A DNA stretch of 64,000 bases. It comes from Lucifuga dentata (taxonomy: Eukaryota; Chordata; Actinopteri; Ophidiiformes; Bythitidae). Below are positions 33,517 to 44,219 of the stretch, in pieces. Both the position numbers and the translations under genes were made by a program. Location: contig VXCM01005571.1 in NCBI GenBank assembly GCA_014773175.1, positions 1 through 64,000 on the forward strand, given 5' to 3'. The notes under the pieces were generated by a model. It searched no databases and had not been told where the DNA came from. It saw only the letters and a list, made by a program, of their open reading frames with translations. Within the stretch, counting starts at the first letter, position 1. Every line of letters starts with the position of its first letter.

Positions 33517-34045
33517 GAGGGGGGCACATGTATCACTGAGCATTGCTTATCCACGTCTCTGTGGATCCCAACACGGACCTGTGCACATGCATAGGTAAAA
33601 ACCATGCATTACCTCAGATAATAGAAGATACTGTAACAAATGAAAGAGTCAGACATCTATATGTAGCTGAAGAGACACACATAATTTTCTGCACAACGGT
33701 GTGTGCTCATTAGTGGTGTGCATGCTAACTCAGTACACATTCTGGCAAATCGGCTAACCGTAAATTAATGGTAAAAGGTAGAGGCACACACGGAGACAAT
33801 CATGCTGAAGTAATCTTATTAGCTTTACACTACTGTGTATGTTCCTTTATGGTTATATGTCACGCTTAACCTGACTTTAATGGCTTCAATACATTGCACT
33901 TAAACATGTCATGCTTCAGCCTTGCTATTGACCTCCGGACCCCCTTATAACTGTTGTCTGTGCTCTTGGTGAAAAAAGATTCCCGCATTAAATTTAATAT
34001 TCATGTTCCCAGCACTGGTCTATGTTTATCATTAAACCCTCACAG
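33516..34045. other. Unique non-coding sequence
   Basis: No repeat recognised. It leads into a possible splice acceptor at 34044. Confidence 0.35.
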
Positions 34046-34157
34046 GTATGAGAAGCAGTACAGTGACTGTTCTCTCATCTGCAACCTGTCTCCCCAGTAC
34101 ATCTCCGAGAGCCCAGAAGTGAAAACTACAGGAAAATCTACACATATGGCAAAATAA
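34046..34157 (+). CDS. Possible terminal coding exon, unidentified
   Basis: A CAG acceptor (AG 34044-34045), preceded by TTTATCATTAAACCCTCACAG, opens a 36-codon frame. It starts YEKQYSDCSLICNLSPQYIS and ends at a TAA (34155). The stop overlaps an AATAAA signal (34153-34158), and a second AATAAA-like site follows near 34210. Composition is protein-like, but I recognise no family, the polypyrimidine tract is weak and nothing links it to another exon. Chance is the more likely explanation. Confidence 0.15.
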
Positions 34158-34663
34158 AGATCTGAAAGAGCAAGGAAAGACAAATTTTGAAAGTTGAAAA
34201 AGAAGGCCAATAAAGAGGAGGGTCTAAAAAAAAAAAAAAGACAGGTAAACAGCAAAATAAATAAATAAATACATAAAATATGCATATTCCTGACAGAACA
34301 GGGGACAGCATGATTCTGAAAAAAATAAAGCAAAATTATCTTCAGTTCTCTCCAAGAGTATGAACATGGTAGAAAAATTTAACTCTGCTATTTCAGGAGT
34401 CGTTCAATTGCATCAATGACTTGTAAGTGGAGTCCTGAGGAGCTACATGGGAAGAGCATGCCAGTGGCTCTCAAAGATTCCATTTCCACTGGGGACTGAA
34501 AACGAAAATAATGGCAAAACGGCACATAGTAATAGCCCGCAGGTTTTCTCAGAAGGGCTGCAGAGACTGGGGACTGAGCTCAGGGGATTGGATAGAGGGT
34601 TGATTTTGACAGCTGGGGGGTGATGGGATTAGCAGAGATGATGGGTTGGTATTTGTGATTGTG
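34158..34663. other. Unique non-coding sequence
   Basis: AT-rich first half (AAATAAATAAATAAATA at 34256-34272). No coding signal. Confidence 0.4.
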
Positions 34664-34685
34664 GTGTGTGTGTGTGTGTGTGTGT

Positions 34686-34749
<64 letters not shown>

Positions 34750-34750
34750 A
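34664..34750. repeat. Compound (GT)n(TC)n(GT)n microsatellite
   Basis: GT tract (34664-34689), 50 bases of TC (34690-34739), then GT again. Frames across it encode only Cys-Val and Ser-Leu runs (or Glu-Arg on the other strand). Confidence 0.95.
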
Positions 34751-35389
34751 TGTATGCCTGCACACACCTTCATTCTGCTTGTCCACAGAGTGCCATATGC
34801 GATGGGAGTTTTTACTCTGCCATGAAGAATGGATGAGCCATTGGAAGGCTGCACCAGAATTGTGTCTGCATATGTGTGTGTTTTTGTTTGCATCTTTGTG
34901 TGTGCATGAGTACAGTGTGCACGAATGCGTGTGGTGGACAAGCTGGAATGCCCTTATGCTCACCCATCCATCGTATGGAGCGAGTCCATTACTATTCCTG
35001 TCACAGCAGCCTTGCAGTAAAAGCAGCAGCATCTCTTACAGCAGCAGCAGCAAATAAGGCAAGTGGGCCGACTACCATACGATGCCATAATGATCACACA
35101 CACACATACTCACACTCACACACACTACGCCTTCTAATATGACTACTTACTGTCATCAGGTTGTGTATGTCCATATCTGAATTTCAACTTAATTGTACAT
35201 TTTCAGCGCTGTGTGTTTTGGGAGGTATTTCTGCCGTATAAGCGAGCTCATTCTACCTCTCAGTGTTTGGGTATGCATTTACAGCATATTGCATTACCAT
35301 GTGAATGTCCCTGTGTATGGATATTTGCTCTGCCAATGCATGTGCATATGTGTATATGTGTGTGCACGCATGTGTGACACCCCATCACT
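34751..35389. other. Unique sequence upstream of the CpG-richer patch
   Basis: Contains GTGCCATATGCGATGGGAG and imperfect CAGCAG repeats (35020-35052). No transposon is recognised. It may belong to a 5' flanking region but nothing demonstrates it. Confidence 0.3.
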
Positions 35390-35700
35390 CACCCTGGCTT
35401 TGCGCTCCCCCGTCCCCCTCCTCAGTGTCAGTCAGGTTGTTAAGCATCCTGGCTCCTCTACAGTACACTTCTGCGGAGGGATGTCGCTGATTGAGGTCTC
35501 AGCAGCCCAGCGCGCCTCGTACTGCAACACAGCCACAGAAATAGCAGGCTACCAGCGTAGAAATATGCCAGCTGAATCCTTCCTCACTCCTAGCTGCTCC
35601 TCGCTGCCCGTAGGATGCGCGAAGAGAGGCAGCAACAGAGACTAGGATTTTTTTTTCCTTTGTAGATCCTCCTCTCGACGTCTGTTCTACGCTGGCTTGT
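35390..35700. promoter_or_regulatory. Candidate CpG-richer promoter / 5' exon region
   Basis: CpG pairs cluster here (for example GCGCTCCCCCGTCCCC, CAGCGCGCCTCGTACTGC, GGATGCGCGAAGAG, CTCGACGTCTGTTCTACGC), whereas neighbouring tens of kilobases are CpG-poor. CT/GA tracts follow directly at 35709-35741 and 35923-35966, as they often do in vertebrate core promoters and 5' untranslated regions. No TATA box, start codon context or coding frame could be established, and the direction of transcription is unknown. The 150-codon plus-strand frame ending at 35645 has no recognisable domain. Confidence 0.3.
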
Positions 35701-35705
35701 AAGCG

Positions 35706-35708
<3 letters not shown>

Positions 35709-35741
<33 letters not shown>
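35709..35741. repeat. (CT)n microsatellite
   Basis: CT tract of 33 bases followed by imperfect CTCTCTGTTGCTC repeats to 35810. Confidence 0.95.
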
Positions 35742-35744
<3 letters not shown>

Positions 35745-35919
35745 TCTCTCTCTGTTGCTCCCTCTCTCTTGCTCTCCCTCTCTCTGTTGCTCTCTCTCCT
35801 CTCTCTCGTCAAGAGGAGGAGGAGGGAAAAGAGGCAAGCTGCAGGAGTTTGGTGGATGATGGAACGCCTCAAAGCTGCACAGTTGCTCAATTCCTCCTTC
35901 CCTCTCTCCCTGCCTCTTT

Positions 35920-35922
<3 letters not shown>

Positions 35923-35966
<44 letters not shown>
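35923..35966. repeat. (CT)n microsatellite
   Basis: Perfect CT tract. With the tract at 35709 it creates a 159-codon Glu/Arg-rich minus-strand frame that is not a gene. Confidence 0.95.
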
Positions 35967-35968
<2 letters not shown>

Positions 35969-37429
35969 GCTCCCTCACTCCTGATCTCTATCTCTCCCAC
36001 TCATAGATACACTCACTCTCTTGCTCAGATGATGTTGCTCAATCACTATAGCTGCCAAACTGATTGTGTATTGAAACAGCGATTTCTTCTATCTCTATTT
36101 CTTCCCTCCCACTCTTTCTTTCCCTCTCTCTCTCTTCTCATCATGGATGTCAGATAGGGAGCTGATTGGGGAAGCACAAATGATGCTGTTAGAAGAGCAG
36201 GAGCAGGCAGTAACCTCTCTGCTCCGACGTTCCTGGCCAAAGAGGTGCATTATGTCGGCTTTGTAATAAGCTGCCACGCTCGCTGCATACTTTAATGTCA
36301 GATGCAAAGAGCACATCTGTTTCCTTTAAAGGATGAACAAGTCCTATCAATGTCATATGCATATGCTATGATGCACACAAAAGTGGAAAGACTTGCGCTC
36401 TCAGCAAATAGGTGCATCAGCAACTCTTTGGTTTTGCGCGCACACGTATAGAAAGTGTCTGGTTCTAATCGAGCAGACTTGCACTTTGTAGGGCGTCTGC
36501 TTACATCACACTGAAGCCTTACTGTCAATCAGAACAATTTAATTTTGATCCATGTCGATTCATTTTAATACAGTACACAGTGTTCTGTGTGCAAAACGTG
36601 TGTAATATGAAAAGACTCCATAAATGTGTATGTGTGTGTGTGTCTTGTGTGTCTCAATGTGTCTTCCAGTGGTTGTGATCCTACACTAGAGATATGAATG
36701 CAATTAATCTGGGTTATACACATGACAGCAATAATACACAGAAGATATTTCAATAAAAAAATTAAAAATAGGACAGGAATATAACTGTATATTCAGCTCC
36801 AATGCTTCAACTAAAACTGTCATATAACATTTTGATAAAAGTACCAATACCTTAACACTGGTAATAAATGCATTCAATGCTGTGCATGAAATTATACCAC
36901 TCTCATTTTGTTCACTAGTACTCATATATAGTGTCTCATAATTAAATGTGCATTTGTAATAACTCAAGCTCCATGGAAATGAAATTGCGGTACATACAGG
37001 GATGAGGCCATATGTAATTTTCAGAGCTGAAGATTTTAGTTAATTTTCAATACAGTCTAAATTTTTTACAAGGATAATTCTTGTAAAGACCACAAAGGCA
37101 TGATTGTCATGCTTGTCTTGATTTTTTATTGTGTGGAAGACCACAACTTTGAGGACATATGCACAAGTGGGTGCTTTATTGATGAGTGTGTTTTCCATGT
37201 CAGGAATTATTGCTATAAAACACCAGCTACTGCATGCAGATGTAGCACTGATCCCATACAAAACATCTAAGTCCTGCCCTCCACAGTGATCGGCTGTTGC
37301 TGGTGCCATCAGATAGCAGGCTGGTGGATGATAAATTGAGTAATTTTATGCGAGTGAAGCAAACCACTCAGCTCCAATGTGTCAAGACGGGTATGGAATC
37401 CCCAAAAATCATATCAGAATACAATAGAT
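35967..37429. other. Unique non-coding sequence
   Basis: Pyrimidine-rich to 36140, then ordinary AT-rich sequence. No coding signal. Confidence 0.4.
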
Positions 37430-37480
37430 AGGACAGCACACCAATAATTTATTTGTTTTTTTATTCCGCAGCAGACGTTT

Positions 37481-37501
37481 TGGGCAGCCACCCTTCTTCA
37501 G
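37481..37501 (-). ncRNA. Hammerhead-like motif near the 3' end of the Penelope-like element
   Basis: On the minus strand the sequence reads CTGAAGA (37501 to 37495), then GGG...CCC able to close a short stem (37493 to 37482), then AAAAC and GTC. Hammerhead ribozymes have CUGANGA, a stem, GAAA and a cleavage triplet such as GUC. They are known from the terminal repeats of Penelope-like elements. Here the expected GAAA is AAAA (change at 37481), and there is no room for stem III between C and GTC. So the motif is at best a decayed ribozyme or one that acts only as a dimer. Confidence 0.4.
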
Positions 37502-37592
37502 CATGCAGAGTTTAAGGAGAAAATCAATATCAACAGGTGTGCCCTTTATGACGTCAGCAAGCTGCAGCTATGTCATATTAATAATGAGCCAC

Positions 37593-38284
37593 TTAAAATT
37601 GCAGCGTATAAAATGAGTTGCAATTTACAAAGAAACAAGACAAAGAAAAATCCTCGTTCATGCCATTAGGTGCCAGGGTTTCCAAGTAATTGATCCAGAA
37701 GCATTCTCTTTAGAGCAATAATTTTTCTCTGTCACCAACTCTGGGGGGNTGGGGGGGATATAGACTACTTCAATGCTCATAAAACGCAGTCCACTGACAT
37801 TGTGGCATTGAAGCGTCTCGCTATAGAGGATTTCTCATCATGATTACGAAAAGTATATTTATGTTCACACATTCTGGTTTGTTTTTGTCTTCTCCACATA
37901 CAGTAGATTACACGGAGACTTCAGCACATAAACTACAAAAGTAGTGTTACAGTGTAATCCTGCTTTTGACATGGACTGTATTTCCAGTTACAGGATGAAT
38001 CAGGGGATTGCCTTTGATAAGAGAGTGACACTGCATACAGTTGTGACACCTCTGAACCTGTTGGCTAAAAAATGTGTAGCACGCTGTCTATGCAAGTCTG
38101 ACTTCACCACACGGTCTCCGAGACTAGGAGCCCTCTTGTGGCAAAATCTTGGTAGAGAATCAAATGCTTTGCTTATACAGGTATTAGGGTCAGAACTTAG
38201 AATATGACAATGTTTTTGAACAACATTTTTGGCCAAATTAGACACAGGACTGTAGCTAGAAACAAGTACACATGGTGTAGACAT
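37593..38284 (-). pseudogene. Penelope-like linker and GIY-YIG endonuclease remnant
   Basis: Minus-strand frames from 38284 downwards carry SYSPVSNLAKNVVQKHC, then RFCHKRAPSLGDRVVKSDL, then after a frameshift VVYVLKSPCNLLYVEKT. The last resembles the VVYxLxCPCGLxYVGKT core of the GIY-YIG domain in these elements, with Glu in place of the usual Gly before KT. Further on come EHKYTFRNHDEKSS and ARRFNATMSVD (the ARHF step), and finally RECFWINYLETLAP. A C/G run with N 37749 breaks the frame near the end. At least three frameshifts or stops are present. Confidence 0.8.
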
Positions 38285-38457
38285 TTTTTTAGTTTTGGGA
38301 CAAAGAAGGTCCTTTCGATGAAATTGTTTTGCACATTAAGGATTTTTCCAATAAGTTTTTGTCATATCCACACTGTTTGAAATTTTCACAAAGTTCATCA
38401 GCTTGGCGTTTAAAGGAATCATCAGAATCACAGATGCGTCTGTATCTTAATAGTTAG

Positions 38458-38950
38458 CTAAAAGGCAGACTGTTTTAAGGCAGGAGAATGATAACTGCTG
38501 TAACGTAGGAAAGTGTTTCTGTCTGTCTCCTTCTTATAAACTTGAGTGTGTATGTGTTCACCTGTCCTTTTCACCTGTACATCCAAGAATTTGGTATTGT
38601 CCTTGCTATGATTCAGTGTGACTTTTATTGATTGAACCTTGAAATTCAAGTAGTCATGAAGCTGATTGAGGGCATCCACATTTCCACTCCACACGCCAAA
38701 AAAAAAAAAAAAAAAAATCATCAATATAACGACAGTAACTTTTGATGAACTTAGAAAATGGGTTGTTTTCAAAAACTAAATCTTTTTCGAATATATCCAT
38801 GAATAAATTAGCATAATTTGGTGCCACTGGGGAACCCACAGCCGTGAGTAATTCTACGCCATGGATTTCAACATGCGTTAAGAGAGTTAGTCCAGAAAAC
38901 CAAGACAGAGACAGTCTGCATTGTAACAGAAATGGAAAGGTATTTATCAC
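38458..38950 (-). pseudogene. Penelope-like reverse transcriptase remnant, frameshifted at a T run
   Basis: The minus strand encodes AVGSPVAPNYANLFMDIFEK, then SKFIKSYCRYIDD with the catalytic Asp pair at 38717-38722. After that a 20-base T run (38698-38717 as A on the plus strand) replaces the usual FFIW codons and shifts the frame. The second frame continues with VWSGNVDALNQLHDYLNFKV, TKFLDVQVKRTGEHIHTQVY and KKETDRNTFLRYSSYHSP. These are the RT thumb and the YKKxTDRNxxLxxxSxHP motif of Penelope-like elements. The run is probably a homopolymer expansion of an original T-rich codon cluster. Confidence 0.85.
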
Positions 38951-38960
38951 AAAACCAAGC

Positions 38961-41437
38961 AGTTGATGCTAGCTAAAGAACGGCCAAATCTCTGCAATAT
39001 TGTTATTAAAAAGAAACCAAGTTAGGGAATAGACCAAATGTTAATTTGAGCAACTTACTATTTAACATCAATAATCATTATACTGCCTTGTTTGACAAAT
39101 GACCTTAAGATAGAGTCCTGCTGCAACATAGTGTATAGAATCAACAGCTCAAAATGCACATACAGTAAATTAGGAGTGTTTTAAAATACTGTAACAAAAG
39201 AAAAAAGAGCAAAAGAAAAAGGTCAAGGTCAAGGGATCCTTTTTTGAATAATTATTTACACTATAGTGTACACTAGTAACACTAGAGTTACACTCTAGTG
39301 TTTTGCTAAAAGTAAAATAAACTACTTTGAATATGTGTAAATCAAAAGGAAAAGATCCTACTCAGTTAACAACCATGTAACCTGCATACTAATTGTGTAA
39401 TGATAAATGGGTATGCAAATTTTCCAGGATATCCCTCTGGAAGGATGACTGCTAGATGACAATGCATATCAATTTCTTTCCCTCACAGGCTAAACTATAA
39501 ATTTTGGGCATAACTGAGAAAACAGTAAAATTCACATTCCACTCAGCCACAGTCCAGTCCTGTCTTTAACATCCTTTCTCCTTGGGTAGCATCATGACTG
39601 TCCTGTGGCACAAAGGAGCTTTTGATTGGTTGTGAAGGTGAGCTCTGCACTAGCACATGATGGTTACCCGCTAGACGACCTCTGCCAGCTGTCACATTTT
39701 CAATAATGGGTATCTCTTTTGTCATTCTAACAAGGCACGTCTTGAGGGTTTTTTTTTCTTTTTTCTTCTCAGAACATGTCATGTCAAAACCTCCTCACTG
39801 GAGTTTGGGGAAGGGCTGGTGGCCATCATCTCTGATTATTCAGTCCTTTTCTCTCCCCTTCCTCTGTCCTAGAAGCAGGTGAAGAACTGGCTGGCTTGTC
39901 TAATCGAATTGGATTTGATTAACTTCAAATTGACAAGCAGGACAATTATTAATTATTAATCTTATGTTTTTCTTTCTGTAGAGAGGCTACATATAAAATG
40001 CTGCCATTGATCCTTGTGATTGATGTTTCAATGCTACTTGAATAAAATGTAAAAATTTTAGGCTTCAATGCCACGTGAAATACAGATCAAGAGGTAAAAG
40101 GAAATGGTGAAAAGCATGTATAGTAAATGAGTATATAGTTTGACTGTGCAACTGTTCATCTAAAACACATACGTCTTTTGTTTTTTGTTTTGTTTTTTTT
40201 GTTTTGGTGGTGGTGAGGGGGCAGAATGTCCCAGGGGTTTGCTGCCAACTTAAATTTGGCTCTCCTTCATAAGTCATTGCATTGTTTCCTAAACTGGCAA
40301 CACTTTACATACAATCAGACTAAGAACTGATCAAACATGCTGCCTTCTCCTAAAATAATTTAGCATCTCTTGCTCTTGCCAGCTTGTTTGCAATGTCATT
40401 CACTCTTCTGCACTTCCTACATAAGAACATTGATTCTAACTCCTTGGGACAAATTTTTTTTCTACATTAAGCCCTTTAATCACAAAATTGAGTTTCCTGG
40501 TATAGAGAGCACTTTTTTTTTTTCTTTTAAAGAAGAGGTACATAGGATATATTTTTAAAAATAATACTTACAATATANCTTTTTTTTTTTCTTTTAAAGA
40601 AGAGGTACATAGGATATATTTTTAAAAATAATACTTACAATATATAACTACTCCGTCAAGTAGATCTTCTACTATGAATTGGTGGGGAGTTGAAATTTAG
40701 TTTTTCCCTACAGTTAATTTCAAGCAACCAAAAACGATGAATTGAATTCAATGTCGTCTTCTTTGGGTGCTGTTCTCTGCCTGTACTTCTCACTCACTCA
40801 GGCATCTGAAGGCTGACGGATTTCTAAACCTGCATGGCTCGCTAAGAACTTATCGGCCCCTTCTCTACACACAGGGCTCAGGTATTGGATTAACCCAGAC
40901 CTTTACAACAATCAGACATGGCGAAAAGTAACTCTCTGGTTACAATATACAGCACAGGGGCAGTGGAAAACTATAAATAAAGAGTTGAAGTAACTCAAAT
41001 AGTATTACAGTTGTACTAAAATGAAGACCGTTCTCCAGAGCAGCTGTTTTGAGAAAGACTGAGTTACAAAAAAAAAAAAAAAANAAAAAAAAAAAAAAAT
41101 AAAATAAAAAATAAAAAAATCATACACTTAGGGGCCCTGGGACTCTCAATAGTCAATAAGCAATGCTATTGACCACAAATAAAAACAAAATTGTCTCTAG
41201 TGGCTGGAGAGATGAGAGACAAAAACCAAAAAGAGGAAAGAGGGAACAGCAGGGGGCGCACTGACATACTGGCTTTTATGCATAAATGCAAATGTATGAG
41301 TCAGAAAATGTACTGAAGTTGCATTTGTTATCTGTGCCTGATTACATGCTTGTATATGCATCCATGGGTGAACATACTTGTGTGTGATTTCATGTGTATG
41401 TCACACGTTTTCCTCAGAGGAATGCTCCTGCCATATA
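38961..41437. other. Unique non-coding sequence with two assembly joins
   Basis: Contains a 10-bp perfect hairpin (AACACTAGAG 39278-39287 / CTCTAGTGTT 39293-39302), the duplicated block around N 40578 and a poly(A) run broken by N 41084. No gene is recognised. Confidence 0.4.
40512..40643. repeat. Assembly-duplicated ~65-bp block around a single N
   Basis: The block C(T)11-CTTTTAAAGAAGAGGTAC...ACTTACAATATA occurs on both sides of N 40578 without mismatch, as at 25167 and 14852. Confidence 0.85.
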
Positions 41438-42043
41438 AAGAACCATACTGGTGATTTTGCATTTATGAGCCAAATAAATACAACCCACATACACCTTATG
41501 TTACTGACAAAGAATTTAACAAAACACACTACTGGAGCAGTAAATTTTCTAAAAGATTTTCCATTCTTCAAGACTGCCATTGGTTTCCTTTGATTCCAGA
41601 ATGGTAAAAATCAACTTGTAGAGACTTGAAATGTGCTTGATATAAGTGAACCATCACAGCGAACAAGACATCTATTAAATTTTTTTGTTGAAGCAATATA
41701 ATTTTACCTTTTCAACACAAATTTAACATGGAGCTACACAGAAGAAAATGTATCTCTCCACCAGAAAATATAGTCTAAGGAGAAGACTGCTTTTACTAAG
41801 AAATTAAAACGACCGTCTCTTCTACAATCTTGCATAAGTTTTAGCAGACGAAACATTGCATTTTAAGGTTGGTGTACCACCTGAAGTTTTGATTTTAAAA
41901 GCTTAGAGGATTTGGCAAAATAACACGAAAAAATATAAATAAAATACAGTTTTATGTTTTTGAAAATGTTTGGCAGAAAATGTAATGTGCAGACGGGTAT
42001 CAGTTATTGGGCTTAAACATGCAAAATCACTGGTATGGTTCTT
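41438..42043. mobile_element. AAGGACC-family inverted-repeat element, copy B (most complete)
   Basis: The left end TA|AAGAACCATACTGGTGAT then TTTGCATTTATGAGCCAAAT pairs with the right end ATTGGGCTTAAACATGCAAA then ATCACTGGTATGGTTCTT|TA. At 606 bp it is the longest copy. The interior has no long open frame and aligns with copies A and C over most of its length (CTACTGGAGCAGTAAATTTTC, TGGGTTC/TGGTTTC, CAACTTGTAGA, GAAATGTGCTTGATATAAGT, GAACAAGACATC/GAACATGACGCC). Flanks are CATATA on the left and TAACTGG on the right, so the shared target is TA. Confidence 0.8.
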
Positions 42044-42599
42044 TAACTGGCTTTGGCAGAATATTTTTCTAAAGGGTTTCTGAAAGGAAAAAGAACAAAT
42101 TAAAATTTCCAAAGATCCAATTTGAGTCTCATTAAAATATCACTTAAAGCAGGAGCTGGAATTGGGACAGTCTTCGTTGAATGATGTTTTCCTAAACAGA
42201 GCCTTACTGAGGTCATGCTGACTGGGTCCACTCTGCCGAAGAGCCTACTAATAAAGAAGAGAAACTCACACACTCCAAACACTAATGATTACAAACCATG
42301 GTCGAAAGAAATTCAATTACGTTTCAAAGCAGGACCTGCTGACCTTGTGTCAGGGAGCAGAAGTGGAGACGAGGATAGGGAGAGAGGGATGGTTAAAGGG
42401 AGGGGTGGGTTATGGAAAGATAGAAGGTGCAAATTGATGAGAGCAGGTAAATACAAGATTTTAAAGGAAGAGAGGAAACACCTTAAGGAGTAAAATATGA
42501 ATCTGGCAAATATGCTCTCTAATCGTCTTTATCAACAAGAAGGATTTAGCGGGTGATGGTACATGGTGAGTTGGTGCTAAAGTAGGTTGTAATGTAAAT
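42044..42599. other. Unique non-coding sequence
   Basis: Purine-rich GGGAGAGAGGGATGG patch near 42378. No coding signal. Confidence 0.4.
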
Positions 42600-42785
42600 T
42601 GTACTTCATAGCCACTTCCAGGAAAGATTAATCTTTTCAGGAACTCCTTTATTTCACACCAAGTAACCAGGAATATTTTTTTAGTTCCTACTCCAGGGTA
42701 GGTACTCTCCGATGTTTCAGGAACTGCTGGGTGGGGCTTGCAAGAGGGAACATCCTTGATTGGTCAGATGCAAGCTTTATTAAGC
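42600..42785. repeat. Possible short DNA-transposon relic (AGTTCC-rich)
   Basis: Repeated GGAACT / AGTTCC words in both orientations (TTCAGGAACTCC, TTTAGTTCCTACTCC, TTCAGGAACTGC) and GATTGGTCAGA resemble the end regions of a fish non-autonomous element family that I recall only loosely. The terminal repeats and extent are not defined. It may continue to about 43290. Confidence 0.25.
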
Positions 42786-44103
42786 AGAAAACTGCCATTT
42801 TTAAATACGTATAGCTTTGTTTCTGTACACAGATAAACAAAAACATTGTGTCATTTTTTTTTAAACTTATAATTACTCATAATGAAAAGTGCCAAGAAAA
42901 ACGACATAATGAAACCAGACTAATGGCAAGCATAGGAGCAAAACCAGCTCCGACAGACATAGCAGCAAATGGTACAAAATACAACGTATGCTATTCTGGG
43001 ACACTGAACACCAAACCATCTATGAGTTTCTGCAATGTTTCTGCTGGCAGCATTTGACAATAGCATGGTCCCTCAAGATGAAGAGTTGTCTGTTTTTTTT
43101 GTTATGACGTGGCTGTTGTAGTTTCAAGTAAAGTAGTTTCTACTTTAGTTTGATGCGACAGTGCCTCACGTGGTAAAAAGGAGCTTTGTAGCAAACTATA
43201 ACACAGTATACACAAAGGTGAAAGTGCTCTGCACGTTGGTAAGCAGTACAAGGAGCTAGGACTCGATGAGATAAAGTGAGAGAACAACAACTTCCAACAT
43301 ACAGAATTCAACTTGAGTTCACTGTTAAAATCATTGTGTGTGTATGTGCAGACAACAGAAGGCACCTACAGATGACTCACCAAGAATCAACATTCTCAGC
43401 AAGCTTAAAATATGGATTCAATGTTTCCCATTTCCAAAAGGGTACAACTACATGGGGTGTCAAGACTTTTGAAATGAAAAAGCACCTGTAATATTCTCTC
43501 TGAATAACTCAGTATAATATTCTGAAATTTTAAAAATATATTTTTGTGCAAGAGAAGGCAATATTGTTTAAATAATACAACACAGAAACTCCCACCTGTG
43601 TTAAAAAGCTTAGATATGCATTCATATTTTGCCACCAGTTTCATTGCAAAATTAAGTTTACATCTGGTTTGTGATTCCTTTCTCACAAGTATTGTTAGGG
43701 CTGATTTGTAAAATGTAAAAATGTTCAGTGATGATGTGCAATCGTGTTATTCAGGTTATAATAATAATTGCATTAAATACAGTATGTGTAATTGATTAAT
43801 TAGCCTAAAATAGCTCTAATATGTCAAAACATTACTGGATGACTGCAATAAATCTATTGTCATAAATAATGCATTCTGATTTACTGTCTGAGCCATTTTG
43901 GGAATGAAATCATGAAAACATTAAAATAATTTCCATAAAAATAATGTGAGGCTGATGTGCATGGATTGTTATTGCAGTGCCATAGTGAAACAATTGGAAA
44001 ATGCGGTTGATTAGCAAAATACTAATGTACTTATGTTGATGATTTCAGCTTGATGAGATTTCCCATTTGTCTTATTCTCTTTCTTGTTGGTAAATCTGCT
44101 CAG
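42786..44103. other. Non-coding sequence, nothing recognised
   Basis: The part 42848-43060 has an open 69-codon plus-strand frame with no domain. The rest is AT-rich. No RNA gene or repeat is recognised. Confidence 0.35.
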
Positions 44104-44219
44104 GCTCTGCTCAAAGAATCGCCAGATATCCTCCTACGGCAAGCCTGAGGACAAACAATGGCACGCACAATAAAAAAATATATGCGATCTTGTTTGGACA
44201 GGCTAGAGAAAATTATAAG
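44104..44219 (+). CDS. Possible internal coding exon, unidentified
   Basis: A polypyrimidine stretch (TTATTCTCTTTCTTG) and CAG acceptor (AG 44102-44103) are followed by 116 bases open in one frame (starting AQRIARYPPTASLRTNNGTH) up to an AAG|GTAACA donor (GT 44220-44221). The other two frames contain stops. Both splice sites are reasonable, but I cannot assign the peptide to a family and no neighbouring exon is visible, so chance remains likely. Confidence 0.18.

Larger units (their letters stand above)
37430..38960 (-). mobile_element. Penelope-like retroelement, broken, 5'-truncated
   Basis: Read on the minus strand, three open stretches match consecutive parts of a Penelope-like element. 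First is reverse transcriptase with GSPVAPNYANLFMDIFEK and RYIDD (38458-38950). Next is a linker with YSPVSNLAKN and FCHKRAPSLGDRVVKSDL (38000-38284). Last is the GIY-YIG nuclease region with NTTFVVYVLKSPCNLLYVEKT-like sequence (about 37800-37960) and the C-terminal phrase RECFWI...LAPNGMNEDFSLSCF, ending at a stop at 37593. These elements use the RT to copy RNA at nicks made by the GIY-YIG nuclease. The RT palm is present, but the N-terminal RT fingers appear missing beyond about 38960. A 20-base A run, other frameshifts and stops make it inactive. Confidence 0.88.

Noticed and set aside
33400..33598. Cys-Val frames over (GT)n tracts (also at 1086, 34664, 45209)
   Set aside because: Simple translation of dinucleotide repeats.
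35499..35978. 159-codon Glu/Arg-rich minus-strand frame
   Set aside because: Created by GA/CT microsatellites, not a protein.
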